Notes under the pieces: generated by a model
The model's input: only the letters and a program-made list of their open reading frames with translations
Told to the model about the DNA's origin: nothing
Databases searched by the model: none
NCBI GenBank assembly: GCA_964592125.1
Contig: CAZQBV010000021.1
Span: 1 to 34,739, forward strand
Direction: 5' to 3'
Length of the DNA stretch: 34,739 nt
Origin: UBA5399 sp964592125
Lineage (GTDB): Bacteria > Bacillota > Clostridia > Christensenellales > Christensenellaceae
Translations under genes and position numbers: made by a program
In this document: piece by piece, positions 15,492 to 24,052 of the stretch
Numbering within the stretch: position 1 is the first letter of the stretch
Layout: every line of letters starts with the position of its first letter

Positions 15492-16286
15492 ATGGCGAAC
15501 AAGCAAACAAGGATGCAGCTGATACTTGAACTGATGTCCAATGCGAAAACCAGCACAATTAAGGATCTTGCAAAAGAACTGGGCGTTTCTGAAATGACAG
15601 TGAGGCGAGATGCAAATTATCTGGAGCAAACCGGATATTTAAAATCGTTTCACGGTGGTATTGCGTTGGCAGATAACCAAACCGCCGAGGCCTCTTCCTT
15701 CACATATACTCCCTATCGCTTCAACAAAGAAGACAAAGAGCGTTTAGCCGAAAAAAAACGCATTGCAGAGTATGCTGTTTCTTTCGTAAGTTCTTTCGAT
15801 GCCATTGCTATAGACACCGGCACCACCTGCCGCTATATATTGGACTATCTTCCCAACGATTTGAATTGCATTTTGTACACCTACTCTATGGAGGTGCTTT
15901 CCAAAGCGGTAAACATACCTTCCAAAGCGATGGGGATTTTTTGTTTTGGCGGGCTGTATCACCGAACAATTAAAATGTTTGAAAGTATGGAAGTAGTGGA
16001 GATGATAAAGAAAACCCACATTAACAAATTATTTTTGGGTGCCGTGGGTGTAAGCCATACCTATGGCCTGTCCTGCGCACAACGCTATGAAGTGGATATG
16101 CGCAGAGCCTTGATGTCGGTAAGTGATGAAATTATCATATTGGCCGATTCCTCCAAAATAGATAAATCCTGGTACCTGCAATATGGTGAATTGCAGGATG
16201 TGGATTTGCTAATTACCGACAACAAAATTACGGATTCTCAGCTAAAAAGTCTGCAAGACTCGGGCTTGGAAGTGCACGTTGTATAA
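15492..16286 (+). CDS. DeoR-family transcriptional regulator of operon 2
   Basis: A 264-residue DeoR/GlpR-type repressor. The N-terminal winged HTH (about residues 7-60) has LAKELGVSEMTVRRDANYLE and then SFHGGIAL, the family's typical end of the DNA-binding domain. The DeoRC effector domain includes IAIDTGTTC, FCFGGLYH, LFLGAVGVS and IILADSSKIDKSW. AGGAGG lies 5 nt before the ATG. It is transcribed away from operon 2, and the intergenic region holds mirror-image promoters, so regulation of operon 2 and of itself is likely. A phosphorylated intermediate made by the kinase is the expected inducer (family knowledge plus inference). It converges on the TIM-barrel gene with a 15-bp gap. Confidence 0.93.
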   Translation: MANKQTRMQLILELMSNAKTSTIKDLAKELGVSEMTVRRDANYLEQTGYLKSFHGGIALADNQTAEASSFTYTPYRFNKEDKERLAEKKRIAEYAVSFVSSFDAIAIDTGTTCRYILDYLPNDLNCILYTYSMEVLSKAVNIPSKAMGIFCFGGLYHRTIKMFESMEVVEMIKKTHINKLFLGAVGVSHTYGLSCAQRYEVDMRRALMSVSDEIIILADSSKIDKSWYLQYGELQDVDLLITDNKITDSQLKSLQDSGLEVHVV

Positions 16287-16301
16287 TATTACTCCCACCA
16301 A

Positions 16302-17471
16302 CTATTCTATATTTGTCAATATTTCATCCAGTGTCATCCCATCTTCCGGTATAAACTTCCTCCAATAGTTCAGCGATTGTTTTAATTGATTTAAAATTTC
16401 ATACTTCGTAGCCATATTGGAATAAAATAATTCAAAACAAAGGTATATTTTATCTACTGGCGGCTGAATTTCCTCTTGCATATCATATGATTCTTGAATT
16501 GCACGCAGTAGCTTTGCTCCTGTAATAATTCCCGTCTTGTTGCTTTCTGGTGTAAACGAAGCATGCCCTGCCACAATACCATCTGTTTGTTGCATATGCA
16601 CAATGGGCGAGTATTTCGCAAGTCGGCGGAGCCAATTGAATTCATCCACATCCATTTCATCTGCAAATAAATATGGGTATTCCTCTATCCCTTCCAGAAT
16701 TGCATCAGCACCTTTTTCATATTGATTTTCTTTTTTAAAAAGATGCCAATCTGCGTATTGTTTATCACTCCCCAGCCACAATTTGGGCCTTTCTTCTTCA
16801 AAGCTTTCCAACAGCGCTTTCCTGCTTGGCCTTAAGAATTTTGCCTGACCAATCATATGCCCTGTATCCAGAGTGGTATAGCTAACATATTCCCCCTGCT
16901 TGTAACAATTTTTTAAATATTTTTCTGTTTGGGCAATTGTAAATGGCGGCTGATAGGGAACATACATTTGCTCCACTCCCACTTGCAGCTGGTTGTGCTC
17001 GTATGCAAATTTGCCTATTTCGCGCAAAATTTGAAATAGTTGTTTTTCCAATGCATTGTATTGCTTTGGAAGTTGCATAGACGAATCCGGCACAGCAAAC
17101 ATGGAAAAGCCCAGTCCATCTGCACCCAAATCCGCAACACGTTCTATCATTTCAAACACCCAATTGTGTTTCAGATGTTCCAGCATACTTTTATTGTGGT
17201 GTGCCAATCCAACTGTGCGGTAGGTTTGATATCCTGTATAAAAACTGGAAACTTTTACACCCGTTTTTTGCTGCGCACAACGCACTTCCTCAAACCATTC
17301 ATCCATATATTCTGACGTGGAAAAAAGCGGATCAATTTCGTTATCTGTACTGGCCTGCACATAGCAAAATCCAAGTTCTTTTGCTATTTCCATCCATTCC
17401 AGCGGCCGCACAAACCTTTTTATAAAACAACAGTTGTCTAGCGCAAGATATATTTGAGGTGATTTTTTCAT
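16302..17471 (-). CDS. Xylose isomerase-like TIM-barrel protein (AP_endonuc_2 type), probable sugar isomerase/epimerase
   Basis: A 389-residue cytoplasmic protein of the sugar isomerase/epimerase TIM-barrel superfamily, longer than the usual ~290. Candidate metal or catalytic residues are seen at the expected strands: VGVEQMY (Glu), TLDTGHMIGQ (Asp, His), VHMQQTDG (His) and CFELFY (Glu). I cannot name a substrate. The position beside the DeoR gene and operon 2, which lacks the epimerase that operon 1 has, makes a role in the same pathway likely. The start is clear: AAGGAGG lies 7 nt before the ATG at 17471. It has its own promoter (17519-17548) and may be regulated together with operon 2. A dehydratase or tetrulose-phosphate isomerase role is an alternative. 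Confidence 0.8.
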   Translation of the reverse strand: MKKSPQIYLALDNCCFIKRFVRPLEWMEIAKELGFCYVQASTDNEIDPLFSTSEYMDEWFEEVRCAQQKTGVKVSSFYTGYQTYRTVGLAHHNKSMLEHLKHNWVFEMIERVADLGADGLGFSMFAVPDSSMQLPKQYNALEKQLFQILREIGKFAYEHNQLQVGVEQMYVPYQPPFTIAQTEKYLKNCYKQGEYVSYTTLDTGHMIGQAKFLRPSRKALLESFEEERPKLWLGSDKQYADWHLFKKENQYEKGADAILEGIEEYPYLFADEMDVDEFNWLRRLAKYSPIVHMQQTDGIVAGHASFTPESNKTGIITGAKLLRAIQESYDMQEEIQPPVDKIYLCFELFYSNMATKYEILNQLKQSLNYWRKFIPEDGMTLDEILTNIE

Positions 17472-17518
17472 TATTTTCCTCCTTGGGTCAATTCACGCGC
17501 GTTTTTTTAGTCAAATCC

Positions 17519-17548
17519 ATAATATCAAATAAACTATCAATTTTGCAA
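17519..17548 (-). promoter_or_regulatory. Predicted promoter of the TIM-barrel gene
   Basis: On the minus strand, -35 TTGCAA (17548-17543), an 18-base spacer and -10 TATTAT (17524-17519), about 40-50 nt upstream of the start codon. The -35 has 4 of 6 consensus bases. Confidence 0.5.
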
Positions 17549-17629
17549 CATATTTTAACACTATTCTACTTGTTATTTTATTGTTATAACTATTTATATA
17601 CTTTTAAAGTCTGTTGCGACGTAATCCTA

Positions 17630-17803
17630 CATACCAAATGAAAACATCAGTTTTCATTTGGTATGCCTCGCCGATGGCGTGGATTGTTCCGCACAAAGAC
17701 AGCACGGAACACGTCTCACGCCATCCCAAACGCGCTTCGCGCTATTACAAAGTATCCCTTGCGGATAATAATGCAAGCATTTTTAAATGAGATTGGTATA
17801 AGT
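17630..17803. repeat. Cluster of consecutive hairpins, possible fold-back element
   Basis: At least four inverted repeats follow one another in a gene-free stretch. CATACCAAATGAAAAC (17630-17645) pairs perfectly with 17650-17665 over 16 bp with a 4-nt loop. GATGGCGTG (17673-17681) pairs with CACGCCATC (17717-17725), enclosing TGTTCCG (17685-17691) with CGGAACA (17705-17711). GCGC-ttc-GCGC lies at 17732-17742, and TATCC/GGATA at 17753-17767. TTGGTAT near 17800 repeats, inverted, the ATACCAA of the first arm, so the unit may be bounded by inverted ends. It carries no ORF. A MITE, a structured RNA and a repetitive extragenic element are all possible. Confidence 0.6.
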
Positions 17804-17875
17804 ATAAAATTTTACGATTACTTTGTATCTAAAAAATGTATTTTTTTGAAAACCAGCGCTACTACATTAAAAAAA

Positions 17876-17897
17876 CGCACAACCGTGCGGTTTTTTT
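17876..17897. terminator. Bidirectional intrinsic terminator
   Basis: CGCAC-aacc-GTGCG stem with seven A on the left and seven T on the right. On the minus strand it reads CGCAC-ggtt-GTGCG followed directly by seven T. It would stop leftward read-through from the IS remnant into the TIM-barrel gene. Confidence 0.65.
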
Positions 17898-17929
17898 GGG
17901 AAAATACCTAGATTGTCAGTGGCTATAGT

Positions 17930-19000
17930 ATTACCGTCCGAAAAGCAGTGTCCGCGATGCTCAAAAGTGGTAAAATAAAAGAAAAAGCATGGCGGAGATT
18001 AGAATGAAATATATCAAAGGAAAAGACTGGTATCAAATGACACTGCTGCCACCCAGCGTAGCGGATTACGTGAACGAGGATAGTCCGATTCGTGTAATTG
18101 ACGCGTTTGTGGATAATCTTGACCTGCATGCTCTCGGGTTTAAGCATACGGCGCGGCAGGAAACGGGGCGGCCACCGTATGATCCATATTATATGCTCAA
18201 GCTGTATATCTATGGATATTTCAACCGCATTCGCTCCAGCCGCATGCTGATGCAGGAATACAAGCGGAATGTGGAAGTGATATATTTGCTGGGTGGTCTT
18301 ACGCCGGATTTTCGTACGATATCGCATTTTCGGAAGGACAACCGCAAACCGTTGCGCAAGGTGTTTACAGAGTTTGTGAAGCTGGAGCTTTACACCCAAG
18401 AGCTGTTGGCGATAGACGGCACCAAGGTGCGCGCGCAAAAAAGAAGCACTGGAAACCGAAACGCTGGAAATGGTTACGGACAAAGGATATGAAAGCCGCT
18501 GGGATATTCTGGATTGCGTGATGAGTGGCACGGTTTCCAATGTGGCGTTAAAATATAAAGAGCGGGTATACCCGCTGGAATAACATGAAGCGGAGATCAC
18601 GGAGGAACTGGTCGAGTCGCCTAACCCCGAAGATATTCAAGCCTGCCTTCACGCGGGTATCTTGCCCGCTTGCTACCAAGGAACGGCAATAGGGGGGGAT
18701 GTTCAGGAACAGAGCGCGATAGGCTGCTTCATCAAAAACAAGGATGACACAGTAACCTGCCTCATGGGACATATTCTGCGCAAGGTGAAGAACAAAGATC
18801 CAAGCAGCGTATATGCCAACAAGGGCGCGTGCCGCCAATGTCAAAACCGGTGTACGTCATCCAGATGTCACAAGACGGTGCTGTTCAGGCCGGAGATGAC
18901 ACACATGTGGCAGTGAAGATGTACGGCAGGCAGGAAGCGGTGTTCAATGCGCCGCTGAATGATCATGTATACCACAACTCTCTTGAGATTAATACCATTC
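17930..19000 (+). mobile_element. Remnant of an IS1182-family insertion sequence
   Basis: This stretch holds the degenerate transposase gene and its upstream region, including GATGCTCAAAAGTGGTAAAAT at 17956-17976, which closely resembles sequence at the right edge of the window (34711-34732). Exact ends and terminal inverted repeats are not visible, and no target-site duplication was found. The boundaries given are approximate. Confidence 0.6.
17989..18970 (+). pseudogene. IS1182-family transposase, internally deleted and frameshifted
   Basis: The first part (17989 to about 18440) encodes the N-terminal DUF772-type region: KGKDWYQMTLLPPSVADYV, RPPYDPYYMLKLYIYGYFNRIRSS, PDFRTISHFRKDNR, LAIDGTKVRAQ. 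It then joins, in another frame, a C-terminal part (LETETLEMVTDKGYES, EDIQACLHAGILPACYQ, VTCLMGHILRKVK, ACRQCQNRC). The central catalytic segment is missing, so an internal deletion joined the two. An in-frame TAA at 18581 and a further frameshift near 18895 (after which KMYGRQEAVFNAP reads in the first frame) add to the damage. Family members are usually near 480-500 residues; about 310 codons are recognisable here. The element cannot encode an active transposase. Confidence 0.85.
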
Positions 19001-19022
19001 ACATATTAAAAACATTGATAAG

Positions 19023-19061
19023 CTTTAGTTCTCCCCCGCCTTCGGCGGGGGAGAACTAAAG
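19023..19061. repeat. 18-bp perfect GC-rich hairpin
   Basis: CTTTAGTTCTCCCCCGCC (19023-19040) and its exact reverse complement (19044-19061) flank a 3-nt TTC loop. It has no T tract on either strand, so it is not a standard terminator. It lies between the IS remnant and the end of the sensor kinase gene. It may be the edge of the mobile element or a repetitive palindromic element. The rest of 19062-19249 shows no gene. Confidence 0.65.
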
Positions 19062-19249
19062 AACTCATCGCTTTCTATTTGTGTTTGGTATAAGTGGTCA
19101 AGATAAAATCCATAAGAGAGTAGAGTATATTTGTTGTTCTAAAAAACGGAGCAAGAATTTTAGCAGCCAAACGGCAGACCAGCAATACTGCTCCCACAGA
19201 CTGGAATTTGCAGTTGGTATGAAAAATAGTTTGCCAAAAAATCCAACGA

Positions 19250-20638
19250 TTATAAATCCTTTTTGGGAATAGAAACCACAAATGTTGTACCTTCTCCCAT
19301 CTTACTGGATACGGTAATTGTGCCATGATGCGCTTGCATAATTGCCATGGCTATTGTCAGACCAATGCCTGAACCACCTGAGCTTCTATTTCTGGATTTG
19401 TCAGCTCTATAAAACCGGTCAAAAATATACGGCAAATCCTCGCTTGATATGCCAACACCGGTATCAGAGACTGCCACCTTTACTTCGTTCTCGCTTGTTA
19501 TCATGGAAATCTCGATTTGACCATCATCCGTATATTTCACAGCATTGGAAAGGATGTTGAGAAGCACTTGCCTCACGCGGCTGGCGTCTGCATAAACCAT
19601 AGCTGAGACTGGTGAAAAATGTACAGAGATATTCTTGTCGATTGCCAATGGCATGTTTTGGTCTACCACAGAAGCACAGACGTCTGCAAGATCAAAATCT
19701 TTTTTGTGTAAGACAAAGGACTCCTGCTCTAAAACAGTTACCAATCCCAAATCCTCCACAAGCCTGCTCAACCGCCCAATTTCTTCATGGCAGCTTTCCA
19801 ACCGCTCTTTTGTGGGCTCCCAAACCCCGTCTATCATGGCTTCCATAGTGCTTTGCAAGGTTGTCAGAGGTGTTCTTAATTCATGTGCAACATCACTCGT
19901 AAGCCGTTTTTGCCATTTGTCACCGTTTTCTAGCGCAATAGCCAAATCATTTACAGATTGGGATAATTGAAATATTTCTTTTGTTCTATGCGTATTCGAA
20001 ATTCTGACGGAAAGATCTCCGCCTGCTATGCTTTTGGCTGTATCTGCCGCTTTCAAAATGGGCTTTGTAAGTGTGGTTGCAATCAGGATTGATATGGCAA
20101 TAGAAACAGCTGCAAAAACAACACCTGTGATTAGTAAAAAACGATTCAGCGCGGCGATGAAACCAGATTCGCTTTTGCTGAAAAAATAGGGGCCATAGGT
20201 CTCTATATTGACAGCACCAACAACTTGCCCGCCGGAAAGAAGGGAATATTGGTTTATTTGAAATTGACCAGTCAGATTATGTTCGCCGGACATTCGTTTT
20301 TCAATTTCGTTAATCACAGATGCGCATTGCTGCATATCACATTCACGAGCATCCCAAATGACGGTGCCATTGGCATCTTCCACCGAAATGATGTATCCCT
20401 GATGAACATAATTCATGCCCAACGCCATCAATGTAGCATTATTAAAGGTTTCGTATTTTTGATTATATTGTTCTTCCAGCGCATCTACGATCACTTCGTT
20501 TTGCGCCTGGATATTATCCCTAACAAACTGCGCAAACAATTGATCTGCAAATGCGTTTGTCACAAAACTTAATATAACAACCGCGATGCAGATAAATACT
20601 CCGTAGGTCAATACCAGTCTTGTTTTTAAACTGATCAC
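19250..20638 (-). CDS. Two-component sensor histidine kinase, copper locus
   Basis: A 462-residue membrane kinase: TM1 about residues 10-29, an extracytoplasmic sensor of about 135 residues, TM2 about 165-187, a HAMP linker, the HisKA dimerisation domain with H252 in DVAHELRTP, and the HATPase domain (N box QVLLNILSNAVKY, G1 VSDTGVGIS, F box YIFDRFYR, G2 SGIGLTIA). All catalytic motifs are intact. The sensor contains a CDMQQC stretch (Cys100, Met102, Cys105) that could bind Cu(I); this is suggestive only. Translation starts with GTG immediately after the response-regulator TAA (zero spacing), so the pair is coupled. It is the distal gene of the copA operon, and the position implies copper or another metal as signal. 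Its partner carries a frameshift. Confidence 0.88.
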   Translation of the reverse strand: MISLKTRLVLTYGVFICIAVVILSFVTNAFADQLFAQFVRDNIQAQNEVIVDALEEQYNQKYETFNNATLMALGMNYVHQGYIISVEDANGTVIWDARECDMQQCASVINEIEKRMSGEHNLTGQFQINQYSLLSGGQVVGAVNIETYGPYFFSKSESGFIAALNRFLLITGVVFAAVSIAISILIATTLTKPILKAADTAKSIAGGDLSVRISNTHRTKEIFQLSQSVNDLAIALENGDKWQKRLTSDVAHELRTPLTTLQSTMEAMIDGVWEPTKERLESCHEEIGRLSRLVEDLGLVTVLEQESFVLHKKDFDLADVCASVVDQNMPLAIDKNISVHFSPVSAMVYADASRVRQVLLNILSNAVKYTDDGQIEISMITSENEVKVAVSDTGVGISSEDLPYIFDRFYRADKSRNRSSGGSGIGLTIAMAIMQAHHGTITVSSKMGEGTTFVVSIPKKDL

Positions 20639-21330
20639 TTATGCATCACCACCAAATCTATAGCCCACGCCGTATACAGTGAGGATGTACTTTGGATTTT
20701 TGGAATCGACCTCTATCTTTTGGCGCAGATTTCTAATGTGCGAATCAATTGTTCGATCAAATCCTTCGTATTCATCGCTTTTGATGCCCATGATAATTTC
20801 ATCTCGTGTAAATATTTTGTGCGGTCTGGACATAAGAAGGGCTAAAATTTTGAATTCGTTTGGGGTGAGGGAGACAGTCTCTCCATATTTTTTTGCAATT
20901 CGGCTTTCCAAGTCAATAGAAATATTCCCAATCTTTAAACTATTCCGATTGCCAACCTTACCGTCTGTTCTCCTCAATGCGGCAGCAACCCGCGCCATAA
21001 GTTGGCGCGGGCTAAAGGGCTTTGTCACATAATCATCTGCTCCGATAGATAAACCGTGTATGATGCTGTCTTCATCCACCTTTGCAGTCATCATGATAAT
21101 GGGAATATCTGATTTCGTCCGTATTTCTTTACAGATATCCTCTCCGGAAAGATCGGGGAGCATCAAATCCAGCAATACCAAAGAAAAGGATACACAGCGT
21201 ATGATATCCAGCGCTTATTGCCTGTTTTTGCGGTGAACACCCGATACCCTTCTTTTTCAAGGTAAGACTGCACCACTTCCAGTATTTTTATTTCATCATC
21301 CACCACTAAAATGGTTCCATTGTCTGCCAT
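20639..21330 (-). pseudogene. OmpR/PhoB-family response regulator, interrupted by one frameshift
   Basis: Starting at the ATG at 21330, the frame reads ILVVDDEIKILEVVQSYLEKEGYRVFTAKTGNK, then goes out of frame. The continuation LVLLDLMLPDLSGEDICKEIR is in another frame. Adding one base near 21210-21220 (in the segment AATAAGCGCTGG on the minus strand) restores a continuous receiver domain with acidic pair D11/D12, phosphoacceptor D55 and Lys in VTKPFS, plus a complete winged-helix domain (SLTPNEFKILALLMSRP, FDRTIDSHIRNLRQKI). The break therefore looks like one lost base: a true mutation, programmed slippage or an assembly error. A GGTGG-type ribosome binding site precedes the ATG, 22 bp after the CopZ-like gene. 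An intact version would pair with the kinase downstream. Confidence 0.85.
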
Positions 21331-21352
21331 CTCAATACCACCCTGCCTTTGG

Positions 21353-21562
21353 TTACACTACCTCATAACCCGCTTCTTTCATTGCATATTGCATCTGTTC
21401 CAAAGTCACAGATTCATCATACTCCACATCAGCGCTTTCATTTTCCAAACTCACCGTCACCGATAAAACACCGCTGATTTCCTCCAGAGCTTCTGTTACA
21501 TGCCGAACGCAATGCGCACAAGACATGCCTTTGATTTTTTATGTTGTTTTCATTTTCAACAC
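21353..21562 (-). pseudogene. CopZ-like HMA copper chaperone with an early in-frame stop
   Basis: The minus-strand frame from a GTG at 21562 (SD AAAGGA, about 5-6 nt) reads through ATGAAAACAACA and meets TAA at 21541-21539, then continues KIKGMSCAHCVRHVTEALEEI and ends at YEVV. The body is a complete ~65-residue HMA domain with the CxxC copper motif (CAHC), as in CopZ, which passes Cu(I) to CopA. No other start with a ribosome binding site lies after the stop; the next ATG is inside the metal loop. A single substitution (for example TAA from TAT or AAA) would restore it, so this is a recent nonsense mutation or a base-call error. It lies between copA and the regulator genes. Confidence 0.8.
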
Positions 21563-21586
21563 CGAATTCCTTTCTTTTTATCATCA

Positions 21587-24034
21587 TTATTTGGATGGTT
21601 TAAATCCTCTCAGCCGCAGCGCATTTGTCAAAACTGACACAGAGGATAAGCTCATAGCCAACGCGGCAATCATAGGATTTAACAGAGGACCGCCAAAGAC
21701 ATGAAGCAATCCCATCGCCACCGGTATACCCAATGTGTTGTACGCAAATGCCCAGAACAGGTTTTGCTTGATGTTGGTTATTGTTTTTCTGGATAGCTCG
21801 ATGGCTGTCGCAACATCTCGCAAATCGCTTTTCATCAGCACAATATCCGCCGATTCCATTGCCACATCCGTTCCAGAACCAATTGCCATTCCAACATCGG
21901 CCTGTGCCAGCGCGGGTGCGTCGTTGATGCCATCGCCCACCATGGCGCTTTTTTTGCCACTTGCCTGAAACTTCTTTACTTCATTAGCTTTGTCCTCCGG
22001 CAAAACTTCTGCCAGGACGGTATCTATACCCACCTGAGACGCAATGGCGTTGGCTGTTCTCTGGTTATCGCCTGTTATCATTGCAACGGAAATTCCAAGT
22101 TTATGTAATCGATCAATTGCTTCGCGGCTGGTTGGCTTTACAGTGTCTGCAACCGCGATGATGCCTGCATATTGCGCGTCAACTGCAATGTACATGGGCG
22201 TTTTTCCTTCGTCGGCAAGCCTCTGTGCAATCTCCACGGCATCTTTCAGATCAATTTTACGCTCAAGCATCAGCTTCTGATTGCCCGAAAGCACTTCTTT
22301 GCCTGCAATACGCACAAGTATGCCGTGCCCGGGAATTGCTTCAAATTGTTCTGCAGGAATAAAGTCAATCTGCCGCACTTCCGCTTCTTTTACAATCGCA
22401 TCTCCCAACGGATGCTCACTTCCCTTTTCGCAAGAAGCTACCAGTTGCAACAGCTCGTTTTCTTGCATACTAACCGTTATGACATCGGTTACCTTGGGTT
22501 TTCCTTCGGTGATTGTGCCGGTTTTATCTAATACCACAACCTCAATTTTATGTGCTGTTTCCAAAGCACCACCGCTTTTGATTAGCACGCCATACTGTGC
22601 GCCTTTGCCTGTACCTACCATGATTGCTGTGGGTGTCGCCAGTCCCAACGCACACGGGCAGGCGATGACTAAAACAGAAATGAATATGGTAACAGAAAAA
22701 GACAAGGTCTCTTTTCCTACAAATAGCCATAGCAGTGCACCGGCAATCGCCAACAAAATGACAATCGGCACAAAGTAACCGGATATGATGTCTGCCAGAC
22801 GCGCAATGGGTGCTTTTGAGCCTTGAGCATCCTCTACCAGCTTGATGATTTGCGCAAGAGCGGTATCTTTGCCCACTTTAGTTGCTTTGTATTGAATCGA
22901 ACCGTTTTTGTTGATGCTGGCACCAATCACAGTGTCGCCCGTTTTTTTCTCTACAGGGATACTCTCGCCGGTCAGCATTGATTCATCCACAGAAGTCAAG
23001 CCCTCCGTTACCAAGCCATCAACCGGAAACTTTTCGCCCGGTCGCACCAGCACAATGTCGCCCGCCAACACTTCATCGATGGGGATAAGCATTTCGCTGC
23101 CATCCCTTATCACGAAAGCTTGCTTGGGTGCAAGCCCCATTAGTTTTTTGATGGCATCCGAGGTTTTACCTTTGGAAACCGCTTCCATGTATTTACCCAG
23201 TGTAATCAAGGCCAAAATCACAGCGGCTGCTTCAAAATACAGTCCAACCTTGGTATGGCCGTTGAAGATTTGAAATACACTGTACAGGCTGTAAATAAAT
23301 GCTGCAGATGTGCCAATCGCAATCAAAGAATCCATATTCGGCGTTCGTCTTGCCAGATTCTTAAACCCAGAGGTATAATAGCTCCGGCCTATTACCATAA
23401 CCGGCACACATAACACCAGCTGGAGCAGGGAATGCTGCAAGGGGTATTGCATGTGGTTTAGTATAGGCGGCACTTGTACACCCACCGCATCCAGCAGCAT
23501 GGGTACCATGGCAACCACCAGCAGCGGGAAAGCAAAGATTGCCGACCCTATAAAGCGTCTTTTCAGCGATATAATTTCTGCCTGCTTGCGATCTGCTTTC
23601 TCTGGTTGTTCTGTATCTTCCGCTGCCTTGTATCCGGCTTTGTCTACAGCTGCAATGATTTGGGAAGCTGTCACGTCCGTTGCAATATAGCTGACATTAA
23701 GTTTTTCTGTCGCCAAATTCACATTTGCCGATATAACACCCGGTAATTTGCACGCGGCACGCTCTACCGCTCCTGAGCAAGCCGCGCAGGTCATTCCTTC
23801 TATTCTAAATGTACGGTTCTCTGTTTGCTCCAGAGCTGTGTATCCGGCTTTTTCAATGGCTGAGCGAATATCCTGCAGATGGGATTTTGTTTCGTCAAAC
23901 AAAACGCTTAATTTCTCCGTCGCAAGATTCACACTTGCCTCTGCTACACCAGGTACTTTACGCACCACACGTTCTACGGCATTTGCACATGACGCGCAAG
24001 TCATTCCTTGTATATGTAATGTTTTGCTGTTCAA
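21587..24034 (-). CDS. copA: P1B-type Cu(+)-exporting ATPase CopA
   Basis: An 815-residue copper pump. Two N-terminal HMA domains carry GMTCASC (10-16) and GMTCAAC (80-86). Eight membrane helices are expected. The actuator motif TGES is at 355-358, the transmembrane Cu site CPC at 459-461 (ACPCALGLATP), the phosphorylation motif DKTGT at 503-507, the SEHP motif with the His near 541, GDGIND at 700-705, and late-helix YN and MSLSS motifs typical of Cu(+) ATPases. It exports Cu(I) from the cytoplasm. It starts with TTG at 24034, with AAGGAG 8 nt upstream, followed by NSKTLHIQGMTC. CopZ-like, regulator and kinase genes follow in the operon. The gene looks intact although its neighbours are damaged. 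Confidence 0.95.
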   Translation of the reverse strand: MNSKTLHIQGMTCASCANAVERVVRKVPGVAEASVNLATEKLSVLFDETKSHLQDIRSAIEKAGYTALEQTENRTFRIEGMTCAACSGAVERAACKLPGVISANVNLATEKLNVSYIATDVTASQIIAAVDKAGYKAAEDTEQPEKADRKQAEIISLKRRFIGSAIFAFPLLVVAMVPMLLDAVGVQVPPILNHMQYPLQHSLLQLVLCVPVMVIGRSYYTSGFKNLARRTPNMDSLIAIGTSAAFIYSLYSVFQIFNGHTKVGLYFEAAAVILALITLGKYMEAVSKGKTSDAIKKLMGLAPKQAFVIRDGSEMLIPIDEVLAGDIVLVRPGEKFPVDGLVTEGLTSVDESMLTGESIPVEKKTGDTVIGASINKNGSIQYKATKVGKDTALAQIIKLVEDAQGSKAPIARLADIISGYFVPIVILLAIAGALLWLFVGKETLSFSVTIFISVLVIACPCALGLATPTAIMVGTGKGAQYGVLIKSGGALETAHKIEVVVLDKTGTITEGKPKVTDVITVSMQENELLQLVASCEKGSEHPLGDAIVKEAEVRQIDFIPAEQFEAIPGHGILVRIAGKEVLSGNQKLMLERKIDLKDAVEIAQRLADEGKTPMYIAVDAQYAGIIAVADTVKPTSREAIDRLHKLGISVAMITGDNQRTANAIASQVGIDTVLAEVLPEDKANEVKKFQASGKKSAMVGDGINDAPALAQADVGMAIGSGTDVAMESADIVLMKSDLRDVATAIELSRKTITNIKQNLFWAFAYNTLGIPVAMGLLHVFGGPLLNPMIAALAMSLSSVSVLTNALRLRGFKPSK

Positions 24035-24052
24035 GCTAAACTCTCCTTTTTG

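Noticed and set aside
17630..17803. CRISPR array
   Set aside because: The hairpins differ from one another; there are no regular repeats and spacers and no cas genes.
17923..18600. Minus-strand frame (225 codons) opposite the transposase remnant
   Set aside because: It is antisense to recognisable transposase sequence and has no motifs.
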